A stretch of 64,000 nucleotides of DNA, taken from NCBI GenBank assembly GCA_954871525.1, contig OX940860.1:26692001-26756000 (forward strand), in the 5' to 3' direction. Origin of the DNA: Parietaria judaica (lineage: Eukaryota; Streptophyta; Magnoliopsida; Rosales; Urticaceae). Made by a program: the position numbers and the translations under genes. Below are positions 36,607-53,722 of the stretch, piece by piece. Position 1 is the first letter of the stretch, and each line of letters begins with the position of its first letter. The notes beneath the pieces are model-generated. The model did not search any database. It saw only the letters and a list, made by a program, of their open reading frames with translations, and had not been told where the DNA came from.

Positions 36607-36675
36607 TTTTGAAGGCAGCTTCGCTGCAGTGGGGATCGAACCCACGACCTCCACTTAAGTCCAATACATTGCTAT
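36607..36675 (-). repeat. tRNA-derived SINE-like fragment
   Basis: The minus strand has a perfect T-arm, GTGGGTTCGATCCCCAC (36629-36645), which contains the pol III B-box GGTTCGATCCC. There is no matching D-arm, anticodon arm or acceptor stem, so it is not a tRNA gene. A tRNA-derived SINE or pseudo-tRNA relic is more likely. Confidence 0.5.
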
Positions 36676-36679
36676 TTTT

Positions 36680-37414
36680 TTCGTCCTAGTCCCTCCGGAA
36701 CAAATTTTTGTGCAAATTCTATAACAATCATTTAGTAAAATCCCGAGTGTAAATCCATTTTTTTAGCATGTATATTAAAACGATCAAGGGTTCAAAGTTT
36801 TCGAAGTTAACCGTGGGTGGGTAGACAACAAGCTACCGAAGGTTTACTAGAAGCCGAGATTAAAATTAAAAAAATCGATGAATTCTTCACAAATTTTATA
36901 AAAATAGTAAGGGTTATCGATAATTTAGAAAACCTATTATACAAAAGAAAAAACTTTAAATAAAAAACGATTATACTAGATATTATATTTGTGATTTACA
37001 TTATTGATATATCAACAAAATTATACAATTTATGAATATTATGAATATTATTTCAAATATTGAAGTGTCATATATATATTTATAATCTAAACATTATTAT
37101 TGTATAATAAACTCACTGCTTATAAAAAAACTCATTGATAGAAAGTAGGAACTTTTTTGTCAAAAAGTCCAAAACTTCGGTTATTCCTTCATCCCAACCC
37201 CTGGAGAGCAAATTTATTCACAAATGCTGAAACAGTCATTAAGAAAAACCCCGAGGTCAAATCCGTCTTTTAGCAGGTATAGTAATACAGAGTCTGAAAG
37301 TCGAAAAGCCCAAAACCTTCCTTGTTTTTTCATTCTAACCCCTGGAGAACAATTTTTTGCAGAAACGCTAAGTAAAACCCCGAGGGCAAATCCGTCTTTC
37401 GGCAGGTATATAAG
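36680..37414 (+). repeat. three-copy ~90-bp repeat upstream of the hexokinase gene
   Basis: Copies at about 36680-36779, 37188-37285 and 37329-37414 share, in order, TTCRTCCYARYCCCT, GGARMACAA, AAACCCCGAG, CAAATCCGTCTTT and AGCAGGTATA. The last copy's end forms the TATA box of the gene. The first copy is the most diverged. Confidence 0.7.
37407..37414 (+). promoter_or_regulatory. TATA box of the hexokinase-like gene
   Basis: TATATAAG about 290 bases upstream of the ATG, followed by a CT-rich start region (37476-37494). Confidence 0.6.
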
Positions 37415-37699
37415 TATCCACCAGTTCGCTTTCCAACATTTCGCCTGCGCGAAAAAGAGAAAGGGAAAGAAAGGCTCTTCTCTCTCTCTCTATCAAGCAT
37501 TTTGCCGAACGCTTTACCGGCGAAACTCTCGCCGGAGAATCCACCGGCGATACACTCCGGCGGAGCTGAGAATCAGGAGACGGAACGAGGCGAAGCGCAT
37601 GGTGAAGCGGCGTCGCTCGACGGAAAGAAGCGCGAGCGGGAGGGAGAGGGGAAGGCGGCGTCGAGTGATGGTGTGATTGGTCGGAGAGAGAGGTTTCCG

Positions 37700-42485
<4,786 letters not shown>

Positions 42486-44320
42486 ATATATATATTATTT
42501 ATATATATGTATACGTATAGCTCCTGTAAATGTAGAAAAAAAGAAAAGAAAATCATTTCTCCATAATTTGTATCTTCATGTAAAAAGGAAGGTCTGTTCA
42601 TAATTTTCTGTTGATGATTATATGGCGATGATGGAAATTGATTTTTCTTCTACAAAATGTTTACGCGAAAGCGAGAGGATATTGTTTAACAGTCAATTTT
42701 AGAAATCGCATGCGATTATTTAATTATTTATTTATTTGCTCCTGTTGACTCGGGCCAAAACAACGGTGGATAAGCTTTGAAAAACATGTAACAGCAATGC
42801 AAAACTCATCAAAAAATTACTTTGAAAAACATAGAATATACTCAAGCTTGAGCAGGCTAGCACGGCCCGAGAAAATACATAGGCTCGGGCAAGCTCGGGT
42901 TGGCGCCGCTGCTCCTATGCCCAAAGTCTATGACCCTTCACTTTGAATACGAAGTATGTTCATAAGTTACTCAAACTAATTGCCAAAGTGGAGCTCCTAA
43001 TTGACCATTATAAAACTATAATGCTAGTTGGACTGTATAATCAACTAGATCTACATGATTATTGATTACACATTTAGTGTTCTCTTTCTTTATGAGGATT
43101 TGATTGCTATTCTGAGGGCCCATGTAGAAATCGAACGGCTCAGTGTTTCTCTCGGTGAAATCCAACGGCAAAGATGACGACAAGGAGGAAAGTCCGACGA
43201 TTGTTCGGACTAAGCCTTCGAAGATTAAGAAATTGCGGAGTTTACCAAGAGGATGAGCTCAGATTTTAGATACATAATAAATGAAAGTAGTGGACGTGAG
43301 AATTTTTGAATTAAACACTTTTGCTTGTGTAAAGATTTGAACTGAGCACTCTTTTGATTTGTGAAATTCGCATATTTTGAATTGTAGTGTAGTGTAGACA
43401 AATGTAAAGTAGTGCGACAATTAAAGAGACTAATTTGTAAAGTAATGCTATATATAAGAAGTGATTACTAAGCAGAGAATAATACAAATATGATGCTAAT
43501 CGTTGTGTGATAAACTAGTTGTTATAAAAAGATTACATGCAAACGCAAGCGTCTAGCTATTTGCCTGGTCAAAGTTTTCACGTATAAGCATCCATTCCCT
43601 TGTAAAAATGGTCTAGAGGTAACCGTGATCAACAAAAAAAGCCCATCATCAAACTTCGACCATTGTCTTTAACCGCCATTTTGAAAAATTGTGTTTCTGT
43701 TCAGAAAATTGTTGGGAATTAATTATTTTGCACCCATAATATTATCTTTTAAAAACTTACTTGAATACATTTACTAAATAGGTTTCAGGGAACTTATTGA
43801 GATAAATACCTAAATTTAATTTGGGAAACATCCGAAAATGCTTCTGTTGGTGCCGGAAAATGGATCAAACATTATAACGGCCAAAGTCTTGACTTCGTGT
43901 CGGGCCCTATTTCTTTTTTATTGTCAAACCGGGCTTGAAACTTGATTCTTCGCGTTTGGTGGGCCGATAATATTTTATGACGCCTTCGCTTTGGCATGTG
44001 CTCCTTCTTCGTCTACGTCTCTGAGATGAAAAAAAGAAAACATGAACTCTAGAGGTGTACAGAGAGAGGGCCTCCGTAAACCGCTCCGACACTCAATATT
44101 AGTCGAGTATTCGAACCCGTAGCTGTGAAAAACATTAACATGGAGATTTTTTTTTTGGAAAACTTACCGAATGATAGGATAGAGCTACTTATTTATATAT
44201 AAAAAAAATTGACGCTTCTCGGAAAGTCTTAGGCTTTTAGAGGCTTCTCGGGAAAGCCTTAGGCTTTTGAGGCTTATTGGGCATGACAAGGCACTTTTAA
44301 TATCGAACTTTAATTTAATA
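42486..44320. other. 3' flank of the hexokinase gene and intergenic DNA
   Basis: TA-rich 3' UTR, then AT-rich spacer. No coding region is supported. A GTATTCGAACCCGTAGC stretch near 44106 resembles a pol III B-box in reverse but lacks partner motifs. Confidence 0.5.
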
Positions 44321-46825
44321 CTAGTGGACAAACCGCGCTTCACGCGGTGGCGACGTAAAATAATGATAAGTTTGGTTAAAAATATTTATCCAACTAATTG
44401 ATGAATCTATTATTTAAATTATGTGTTTTAATTGAAAAAAACAATTATATCAAACTCACTAATTGACGAATTTTCTTATAAACGGTTTTATTATCAAACT
44501 ACATGAACATATATACTTGGAATAAATGAGAATAAATGTCATTTTTGTGATTAAAATGTGATGGTCGTGTTTTGTAAAAATTGACATTAAAAAATTATGT
44601 TTACAATGAAAGAAGAAAAAAGAAAAAAAAAACTTTTTTTATACGTACGACATATAATACTTTCAAATGTATCACATATGACCCAGAAACAAATAATTTT
44701 CTAAAAGCATGTATATATATACATATATATTTATATTTTGACAGATTAAATTCTTGGTGGGTTTTGTAATTGTACGCCCTACATTATATTAAATATTAAT
44801 TGCTACATTGATTAGATAATATTATCATTTATATTTTTATTACATATAACCAATGTGAAAAATGGAAGATTCTAGTTCGATAGGTGAAATTCTATTATTT
44901 TGTAAGAGTAGGTACGTATAAATTCGACGTTTGTTATTAAGTAAGATTATTTATAACAATATAAGCAAAACATACACAACAATATTATTTAAGTACATTA
45001 GTGCCTGTAATCACTAAATTTATGAAAAATGAATATGAAAATTAAAAGCTACTTTAATTAACATGATATAATTCATGCATGTATAAAGTGAAAATAAAAA
45101 GAGCAGTATTATATTCAAAAGTATTTAATCTATATATTATAAACTTTTCTATAAAAATGTGTTATCAAATCAGCCCTTTATCTCCTTTCACAAAATTATG
45201 CCAAATCTAATTCATTTTGAAATAAATATATTGCTGGACTTTTGTTTATGCATCTTAATATTGTTACGTACGTTTAACTGGACAGTTAGCAAAATTTAAT
45301 TGTGTGTGTATATATATATATATATATTATATAAATATATATATATTTCTTAAAGGCTACAACTCAAATATGCCAAACGGGCAGAAGCTCCTCACGACGG
45401 TGACATTGTGCCATTGCTTCCGCTTCTGTAGAGCTTGGCAGAGTGGTAGCTCGCGTGGTGATGTCATGCCACGGGAGGAAGTACTGTGTTCTCTCTCCAA
45501 TGGAGCGTCCTTCGAAGACTGGAGGAGTTGACTCGTGCAATAGGAAATGCCGCAGTGCCAACGGCAAATGCGTTTTAGATAGTCGCCGTTTCTTCATGGT
45601 CACGGTCAGTCATGGCACCGGCAAAGGCAGCCAATCGTAGTCTGTTGGCCTCTTTTGCGTATAAAAACTTCTCAATTAGTACTATCTTGTATATTAGTTT
45701 AAACCTCGTTCAGTAATATCATATATACATATATACATACCTACCAAGATGATATCAACAAAATGTATACAAAATCAAAACTCAAATTATATAATATTAA
45801 TCTTACTAAATAATATTGTGGATAAAGAAGTTAGCTATTTTACGTACAAATCACGGGCGAGTCACAACTTACTGATCGTCATTCTCCGTTGATCATACCA
45901 AACAACTCCCCGAATTTCGTAATCGCCTCCTATAATAAGACAAACAAAGAATTAGGATTAGACATGATCGATTTTAAAAATAATAATTTCTAAGAATATA
46001 AGAACATCTTCGTATAAAAATTAATAGAAATAGAAAGAGAGATAAATCTTAGTTGTGATTTTAGTTTTTGCTACAATACAAACCTCTATTTATAAGTTAG
46101 AAAAATATACATGAAAAGGCATTAGTTATAATGAGCATAAATACAATTCATGCATTTATAATGTAAGATCAAAAGACTTGCAATAGCAAAAGTGTGAAAT
46201 GAAAAGTCATCGTATTTGAATTAATTTTTTATTCCTTCTCTCACTGTTCATTAACATGAATCATCATTACTTATAAATAGAATGTTACTTTTAATGAGTT
46301 TATAAAAGTTAAAAAATAACGTTTTGAAACCACACCCCACACACACACATATATTAGTATGATACATTACACATATTTGATCACTTAAAAAAAACATTAC
46401 ACATATTTGTTCACTTAAAAAAAAAAAGATAAATCTGCAATTGATCAAATATTTTGTTAATCTAACAAAAATATAAATTTGCAAGTAAATTAGAAAGAAA
46501 TAAAAGTTTACACGTTTGTGATAAACATTATCTCCCAACCTTTGATATTCCAAAATGTGATTTTCTTGTCTACTTTTTTCTTATTAAATTTGGAAGTAGT
46601 AATGTCTTTTCATGTTCAACAAATAAATGAAATTAATATAACTTTAAACACGCTCTTTATGATTTTCATATAAAAAAATTCAAAAATCTAAGAAAAAAGG
46701 AATGCTTAATTCTTTGATTTTAGTGAGCTATGACTTTGATAAAACTCTAAGGGAAGAGAGATTCTTAATCCTTTGTTATTAGTTTGACACATCACTTGAG
46801 AGTTCCTCCTTTTATAATATATAGA
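44321..46825 (-). mobile_element. non-autonomous Helitron, 2505 bp
   Basis: On the minus strand the 5' end is TCTATATATTATAAAAGGAG, preceded by host A. The 3' end is CTAG, followed by host T. Eleven bases from that 3' end is a hairpin, ACCGCG-TGAAG-CGCGGT (44332-44348). TC...CTRR ends, a subterminal hairpin and A|T insertion without duplication are the standard Helitron signature. It has no Rep/helicase. TA runs lie at 45310-45345, and a GC-richer segment at 45370-45650 stands out. Confidence 0.85.
45370..45650. other. GC-rich segment inside the Helitron, possible captured gene fragment
   Basis: The base composition is markedly unlike the surrounding AT-rich element. Several medium-length frames exist on both strands, but none matches a family I recognise, and none has introns or a clear start. 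Helitrons commonly carry host gene pieces, so capture is a reasonable inference. Confidence 0.4.
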
Positions 46826-48406
46826 TTTTCTGAGCATTTCAGAATTGATTAATGGGTCTCGGGAGTGCATTTTTGGGCCAAGTTTTAATTAATTAATTAA
46901 TTAATTAAGAACTTTTTTATATTTAATTAATTTTTTAAAGTCCCGAAAAATACCCATTACAACTTTCTGCCTTATTACCTCTCACGGGGTATTATACCAA
47001 AAAAATTTAGTACACAGGGTGTATGTGCACAAAGTGTGAATTTAGGGGACAATCGTACAAATTACTCATAAACTAATGTTGGAATGTAAGTCGTACTGCT
47101 TGTATTTCTTTTGTGGGATATTTGGCCACCTCTCCCTCTCTCTTAAACATATGCCATTAGCTCATTACCATAAAACATGAGTACTTTTGCCAACAAAAAA
47201 TAGCTTAAGTATTAAAGTATGTATGCGCATGTTACATAGTACTTTTGCATAAAAAAAAAAAACTACTATGATAATAATTTAGGCCATCTCCAACCAACAA
47301 TCCCCCCAACCAACAATCCCTGTTTTCTACTTTATTTTGTAGTAAATGTCACATCAAACATTAAATCACCGCTAATCGAAATCTATTTATAGCACCAACT
47401 TGAAATATTATTTCTATATTAAAATTTCTCTTATTTATCTTTATATCCTTATTTTAATAATAAATTATACTCATAAATTAATTCAAATAAATATCACAAA
47501 AACTAAAATATATGTTTAATAGAAGAACAACTATATCAAACACTACTTTCTGATTCCGATTCATATTCATAATATTTCACAAGTCTTGGAAGACTCGACG
47601 CTAATCTACCCGATTAGCTTATATCTTGTAATTTTATTTTCCATTTTCTTTTGTTGTATTTTTTTTTTCATTACTATTTGTCTTTACGTTTTTTATTTCG
47701 TTTTGGTATTAATATTACTATTATTTTAACTTTTCTAACTTGCAAATGTTATTGTTGTATTTTAAAAAATCGTGGTCTTTAAAAATACCTAATATCCAAA
47801 AAAAAAAGTTGTAAATAAAAATATAAATAATTTTAATGGTAAATGTGAAATAATTTTAAGAAACATAATTTCTTGTGAAAATAAAATATTTTAAAAGACC
47901 TAAAACTTTGTTCCAAAACAACCAAGCAAGCTTGGCCTAGTGGTAACCCCACTACACCTCTATTCATGAGTACCCCCATTACATATGTAAACTTGGCCAA
48001 TAATGCCACCTCTTACACTGCTCTTAAGCCGTTAATTTAATATTTGCTCTTCAAGTACTTAAGCCGTTAATTTAATATTTGCTCTTCAAGTACTTAAGCC
48101 GTTAATTTAATATATTTTTAGCCTATTTTTTCTTATATATATGCTCATGATGTATAATAATATTAGTATATTTTTCACCAAACTATAAAATTATTTAAAC
48201 GAACGATATAAAATACCGTCCTATATTATATTATCCGGCATAATATCATATATACATTCCTAAAATCTCTAGCTAAAATATCAAGAAACCAATCATTTAT
48301 TTACTATCCATATTAATATATATATATATATATAACGCAATATTCAAACTCCAAACCCTAATATTTTTCAAAGGAAAAAGCTCTCTGCAGACGACCCATC
48401 ATCACC
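46826..48406. other. intergenic, SINE-like head and 35-bp tandem repeat
   Basis: A pol III A-box-like TTGGCCTAGTGGTAACC at 47933-47950 resembles one at 56861-56878. A 35-bp tandem (TTAAGCCGTTAATTTAATAT...) occupies 48024-48113 in about 2.6 copies. GGCCATCTCCAACCA near 47283 resembles one end of a common plant MITE with no partner. The TA run at 48320-48333 precedes the F-box gene. Confidence 0.55.
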
Positions 48407-48690
48407 ATGTTGGTCGACCAATCGCCGAAGTTTATGAAAACATCAGCACCATGTTCGCCGAAGTATGAGAGTTCCATCGCCGACGGAATCTCCGAGCTGC
48501 CGGAGTTTATCAAGCATCAGATTCTGTCGTATCTTCACTTCAAAGATGCCGCTAAAACCTCCGTGGTGTCGAAGCAATGGAATTCTACTTGGAAGTCCTT
48601 TCCCGTTTTAAATTTCCGCCAGTACCACTATATGAACATTGGAAATAAGTACACGCCGCCGGAATACTATCAGCGGATCAGCAGAGAGTT

Positions 48691-49369
48691 TTTTTTTTTT
48701 TTGACGAAATAGAACCTTGTATTAATGAACGGGATTTAAGTCCCTAAGGATAGTGCCTACAAGCCAATCCGGGCATACACACGACCACATGTCGGGAATA
48801 CGGCCCGTAATCCTAGATCGAGCTACAAAGTTCGCCGCCTCGTTGCATGAACGAGGAGCCCAATGACACTTAACCACACTAGCCAAGTTCCTAATGTTCG
48901 CTAAAATCGGGCCTTGGACACAATTAAGATTTCTCCCGTTGACAAGTCGGGTTGCACGTAAACTATCGGTTTCCACCTCCGACACTCTCCAACCCCTTTC
49001 AAGGATGAAATGGAGGCCATGACGTATCGCGAAGCATTCCGCGGATAAGACCGAGTCTACGTTCTCCATGGATGTTGCCGTGAACCCGAGGAGTCTTCCT
49101 CGGTTGTCTCTTACTACCCCACCGAATGCCGCTCGTCCGGTATCCTTGTCCCACGCCGCATCGACGTTGAGTTTGACCCCTCCGTCTTCGGCCCCCGACC
49201 ACCCTCGACGTGTAGTAGGCCGAACTAAGGTCGTACTCTCCGTGCCGCTAGTGCATTTTTTGAAACTACCAAACCAACACACAATCTCCTCAATCCACAC
49301 TTCCGGCAATTTGGCACGGTTCTCGAAGAGCCTTAAGTTTTGGTCGGACCATGTCGCCCAGAGGATCCC
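48691..49369 (-). mobile_element. 5'-truncated LINE (L1 type) with RNase H domain
   Basis: Inserted in the F-box gene with a 10-bp duplication GCAGAGAGTT (48681-48690 and 49370-49379). A T-run at its left edge is the poly(A) tail on the minus strand. The only frame, 49309-48722, encodes the C-terminal plant LINE RNase H (RVT_3-like): LNVDAAWDKDTGRAAFGGVV, a Glu in SAECFAIRHGL, and an Asp in VETDSLRATRL. In the last motif the usual Asp is Asn (NEAANFVA). The reverse transcriptase and endonuclease are missing. Confidence 0.88.
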
Positions 49370-50796
49370 GCAGAGAGTTGTCTAGCCTTATTGACACGTC
49401 TCTGCGAAGATTCGCGCAGAGCAGCCTTTCGATTCAGAAGCTGTTTATCAATCTGTTTCCGATCCATGTCGATTTCGTTCTGCTCATTGATGCTTGGTTC
49501 CCATTGGTTGGCTCTTCGCTGCGGTGCTTCTGAGTTGTCCTTTGAAGTCCGTTTCGAGTTGTTTCTGGGAAGTCGTGATATATACCGTCTACTTGAAGAG
49601 ACGTTTTCCGCCGCACCGAACGCGAACGGCTGCTTTTCCAAGTTCTTAAAACTTCAAAAGTTGACCATACGTAGTGCTATCATGAGTGAGAAGATGATCC
49701 GAGATATCACCCGGAACTACCCTAACATCAGCAATATCGCACTTTTTTCTATCTTCGCCGTTAAGAGCCTCGAGATTTCCGGACTCCACAAACTCGAGGG
49801 CTTGAGTATTACTAATTTTTCAGGTGAGAGGATTTTCGTAAATGCCCCGTCTCTGAAGAGCTTCACATATTATAACAGCAGACTTCTATCTACTAAGCCT
49901 TGTGCGATCGATCTGACGGCGTGCCGTGCTCTAAAGTATTTGCATCTCAGACGATACATTTAATCTTCTCATCTCAAGTTTTTGCCTCCTCGAGACTTTG
50001 CTCCTTTGCGACTGTTTTAAGCTGCAAATAGTTAAGATCTCTCTTCCGCGGCTCAAGTTTCTCACGATCGGGCCATGCGACGCGATTAAATCTATTCACA
50101 TTGATGCTCCAACTCTGTCTGAATTCACACTCAAATCCACCATCGGCGAATTTCCTTACTTTCCTGGAACGTCCTTGTTCGCTGCAACAAGATCAATTTA
50201 ACATTCCTCCTTTCCAAACGAGCTCTAGTCGACATTTCTTGGTTCGTTGACCTCAGGAGATTCAACTCCTTCCTCAGCTTCGACTTACGAAACTGGGAAT
50301 ATTCTTCTGTTGCTACGAGGTATCTATGCATGGCTTTCGGTTAATTAGCGTTCTGAGTATGTTTCACTATATCTGTTTGTAACTTTGTTTTGTGTGGATG
50401 CCAGAATATGGTGAGTTTTGACCCGAATGTGGTAGGAGAAGCCGAGTGTCCCTCGTTGGTCGAAGTGGATTTTTTAACAATCGATGTCTCCTCGTTCTAC
50501 GGAATCGAGTTGTGCTGTTGCAGAAGGATTGCTCTGGAGTTGTCATCCGAAGGTTCTATCTTTATCACGCGATCGTGATCCGTAACGTCTCTCAAAGGTA
50601 TTAAAATGCTCTCTTTCCCTTTTTAGGCATTGTTTCAAACTGATAACCGGGAAACATGAACGCTTTATCGATGAACAAAATTAGGGTCTCTAATTTGTGA
50701 GTGAGGCCGGAAAACTACTACGACTAAACCTAAATTAAACGTTTACACATAGAATTGAAAACCCTATAAAAATCTAACCCCATTTTATTTTTATAA

Positions 50797-51278
50797 GGGT
50801 AAACTGTTGCTAATGTATCCAACGTTTGATCTTCTGCGGATTATGTACCCAATGTTTATTTTCGACGGCTAATGTACCCAAACTTGATTCCGTTAGATTT
50901 TTTCGTGCTTTCTGTTACTTAACCGTCAGCAAGTGATTCATTCTCTATATGTACAGTTTTCGTATTTTTGGCATAACTCACTCATTTTTTTCTCCAAATT
51001 TCATGAATAAACTACCGTTGGAAAGCTAAGAGATATATCTACAACTTTGGTGTTTTAAGTTTTGTAAAAAATATGAAAGATGACAAAAAATGAGTGAGTT
51101 ATGCCAAAAATACGAAAAGTGTACATATAGAGGAGGAATCACTCGCTGAAGGTCAAGTGATGGAAAACACGAAAAAATCTAACGGAATTGAGTTTGAGTA
51201 CATTAGCCGTCGAAAATAAACATTGGGTACATAATACGCAGCCGATCAAACATTGGGTATATTAATCGCAGTTTATCA
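50797..51278. mobile_element. foldback MULE-like MITE, copy C
   Basis: 482 bp, GGGTAAACTG ... CAGTTTATCA. Flanks TTTTTATAA (50788-50796) and TTTTTAAAA (51279-51287) match at 8 of 9 bases. It is an internally deleted relative of the copy at 1896-2865, sharing the CTAATGTACCCAAACTT and GAGTGAGTTATG blocks, and sits in the last intron of the F-box pseudogene. Confidence 0.85.
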
Positions 51279-52860
51279 TTTTTAAAACACTCCTAATACT
51301 CTTAATGAGAAAAGGCGCTAACAAAAACAGACCCTTGTACAATAATTACATGATTGTATGACCGTCAAAGATTGTCGTCCGAAAATTGCACTGCGATTTT
51401 TATTTTTTTTTCGTCGGGCAAGATTGCATAATGGTTTAAAACTATAGTTCAAAACTGCTAAAATATGATGTTGCCATGGTAAAATTTGTTGCACAATCAT
51501 GGGCGGACCCAAGATTGAAAATTGGGGGTGGCTAATTTAAAATACTATAATTTAGAGACTTTCTTTTATATACAATAATTTTCATTTAAAAAAAATAGAT
51601 AGACCCTTTACTTCTAAAAACAATTAAACATACTCTTCAAGTGCATTTTTTTTTATCCTTTCATTATTTTGATTTAAGAAAAAATATAATTGTTTTATTC
51701 TTAATTTTTGAATTTATTTTTTATATACCTTTTAAATTTTCTAAATATGTACCATTTATTTTCCGAGAAAACAAAAATATTACATTAATTGCTAATTTTA
51801 TAGATGTTAATTTTGTGAAATTAATTTAACAATAGAAGGTAGTGTCATCAAATTACACTCTTAGAATGTTTATTTTGCTTTTTAAATAGAATGTACATTT
51901 TTTTTACAAAAAAATAAACATATAAAAAAAATACATTTTCCTATAATCTACATGTTTTTGTCTATTTTGTTTGTTATCTAGTTAGAATATCAAAGTACAT
52001 ACTTCAATTCCATGTTTGCATTCTCATTTTATTTATTTCACTACTGCAGTACAAAAAGTAAAAATACATAAAAGATAATATATATATATATATATATATA
52101 ATTTATAAATATCACAAATGAACCTAACAGAAAAAGAGGTTTTGAAAAAGAGGAAGTAAACGCGGAATTTTATTTGATAGCTAGTCAAATAGTTAATGAA
52201 ATCAAGACCTTAATTTCACTAATTAATTACCAAATCAAATTAATTTTATACGTTATGATTCATGTAATTTGACTATTTGGTTATATATGCATAGATTCTC
52301 TGCGAGAAGTTTCTCCGAAATGAAGACCGGTCGTGTTGCAGCGGGATCCACTTCAAGTGTTGGCGTCATAACTTAAAAGTTGCGAAGATCGATTTCATTG
52401 GAGATTTCTCGCCAAATGAGAAAAACGGTGGGATCGAATACGAGCAGTTTCGTTTAGCACTTGATCGAGATTCAATATGAGGTACAATTCTCGCTAGAGT
52501 GGGATTAGAGTACGACCCCAACGCTCATCGAAGACGAGCCGGTTATAGAACGAAACTAATGGAGAACAACCCTGAGTGAGATATTATTAGCTCTTCAAAC
52601 TTCATCGTTATATGACTTTTTCTCTATGCAAGTATATATCCTATTTTTGGTTCGTTATACTTTGATGATCCTTATTGTTTTTTTATGTTACATATGTTAC
52701 ACGATCATATATATTGGTTGTTCATGTGAGCATCAAGGGAAGCTTAAAGATAATGAGCGTATAATCGAACCTGTTAATTGCTGAAATTGGATCAACTGAG
52801 ATTGCGTGGTGGCCAAATGGGTAAAACTCCTTAATCCCCAGTTTCCGGATAATTTTCCTT

Positions 52861-53092
52861 TGCTTCCGTTCTTTTGAAAAGCCGGAAGAGCGCCGTTCTC
52901 GAGCGAGGCTCGAGGGAATGTGCCCTTCTCGGAATTTCTTCTGATGCTCCGAGCGAAGTGAGAATAGCACCGATCCCGAGCGAGGATCGCGGGAGTCGGG
53001 GTGTTCTTAGACTTCCTTTTTGTGCTCCGAGAGAGGCAAGAAAAGCGCTGGTTCCGAGTTAGACTCGGGGGAACGGGCCGTTCTCGATTTTA
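52861..53092. repeat. three degenerate ~78-bp GC-rich tandem units
   Basis: Units start at about 52861, 52945 and 53023. Each carries TGCTYCGAG-type starts, a CCGAGCGAGGMTCG-like core and a GTTCTYRG end. They are GC-rich in AT-rich DNA. The overlapping frames are not gene-like. Confidence 0.7.
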
Positions 53093-53722
53093 TAGGAACT
53101 TCTAGACAGGGATTGATTTTGGATAAATCTCTTAACGTTGATTGAGTTTAAATCGACTTGAATAGGAGTACCAAATACTGTTATGTGAATGTAAAAATGT
53201 TATAGATTGTTATTTTTAAAGTAAATAGTGACATATGTATTGAATACTTGGCCAAATGTGGCGGTGTATTCTATTTAAAATATATCGTTATATTTGATCA
53301 AATAAACGATATTTTTATAGCTATATACTGTTACTTTTATGATCATTAATATTATCACTATTATGCCTTGATAAGCCAATAAATAATAACTTATATTTAA
53401 TATGAGATATCGCGAGTAAATAATAAATTTCATCATATAATATTATAAATTTAAGAAAAAAAATCACATCATCAACTTCTAGTTAGCAGTGCTAGTCAAT
53501 TTTACGAAAAATACACAATAAAGCACAATCATATTTATTTTTTATTATATGAAGTTTCAACCCTCCACGAAATTCGATATTCAACCATTAATTAGAGCTA
53601 CATCTTCTTGACATACGATACTTATATTATTTGAACTGAAAACCAAAGCAAATAAAGTCTATAAAAGCAAAGCAAAGCAAATAAACCCAAACATACGATA
53701 CTTATAAATGATCACTTGCTAG
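53093..53722. other. 3' flank of the dioxygenase gene
   Basis: AT-rich spacer, with a short AAAGCAAAGCAAA repeat near 53666. No gene seen. Confidence 0.5.

Larger units (their letters stand above)
48407..52480 (+). pseudogene. F-box/LRR (FBD-like) gene, disrupted
   Basis: The ATG at 48407 opens an F-box (ISELPEFIKHQILSYLHFKD ... SVVSKQWNSTWKSF) of the kind that binds SKP1 in SCF ubiquitin ligases. At 48690 a LINE interrupts the frame. Without it the frame resumes at 49380 (SSLIDTSLRRFAQSSL) and passes into LRR-like sequence. Frameshifts follow near 49500 (an apparent 10-base insertion), near 49960 and near 50195. An intron near 50324-50402 and a longer one (about 50597-52289) lead to a final exon (about 52290-52480), with CWRHNLKVAKIDFIG, the usual C-terminal block of this family. 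The long intron holds a MULE MITE. Plant F-box/LRR genes decay often. No functional protein can be made as read. Confidence 0.8.

Noticed and set aside
36607..36675. Functional tRNA gene on the minus strand
   Set aside because: Only the T-arm is tRNA-like; no acceptor, D-arm or anticodon stem can be folded.
37502..37699. 66-residue N-terminal extension of the hexokinase
   Set aside because: No ATG at its start, polar low-complexity content, and the family's own membrane-anchor start follows at 37700.
45304..45640. Three overlapping frames as genes
   Set aside because: No recognisable domain. They lie within the Helitron and are better described as a possible captured fragment.
48024..48113. 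CRISPR-like array
   Set aside because: Head-to-tail 35-bp tandem with no spacers, in a plant genome.
49068..49385. Plus-strand frame across the LINE
   Set aside because: Shadow of the minus-strand RNase H frame.
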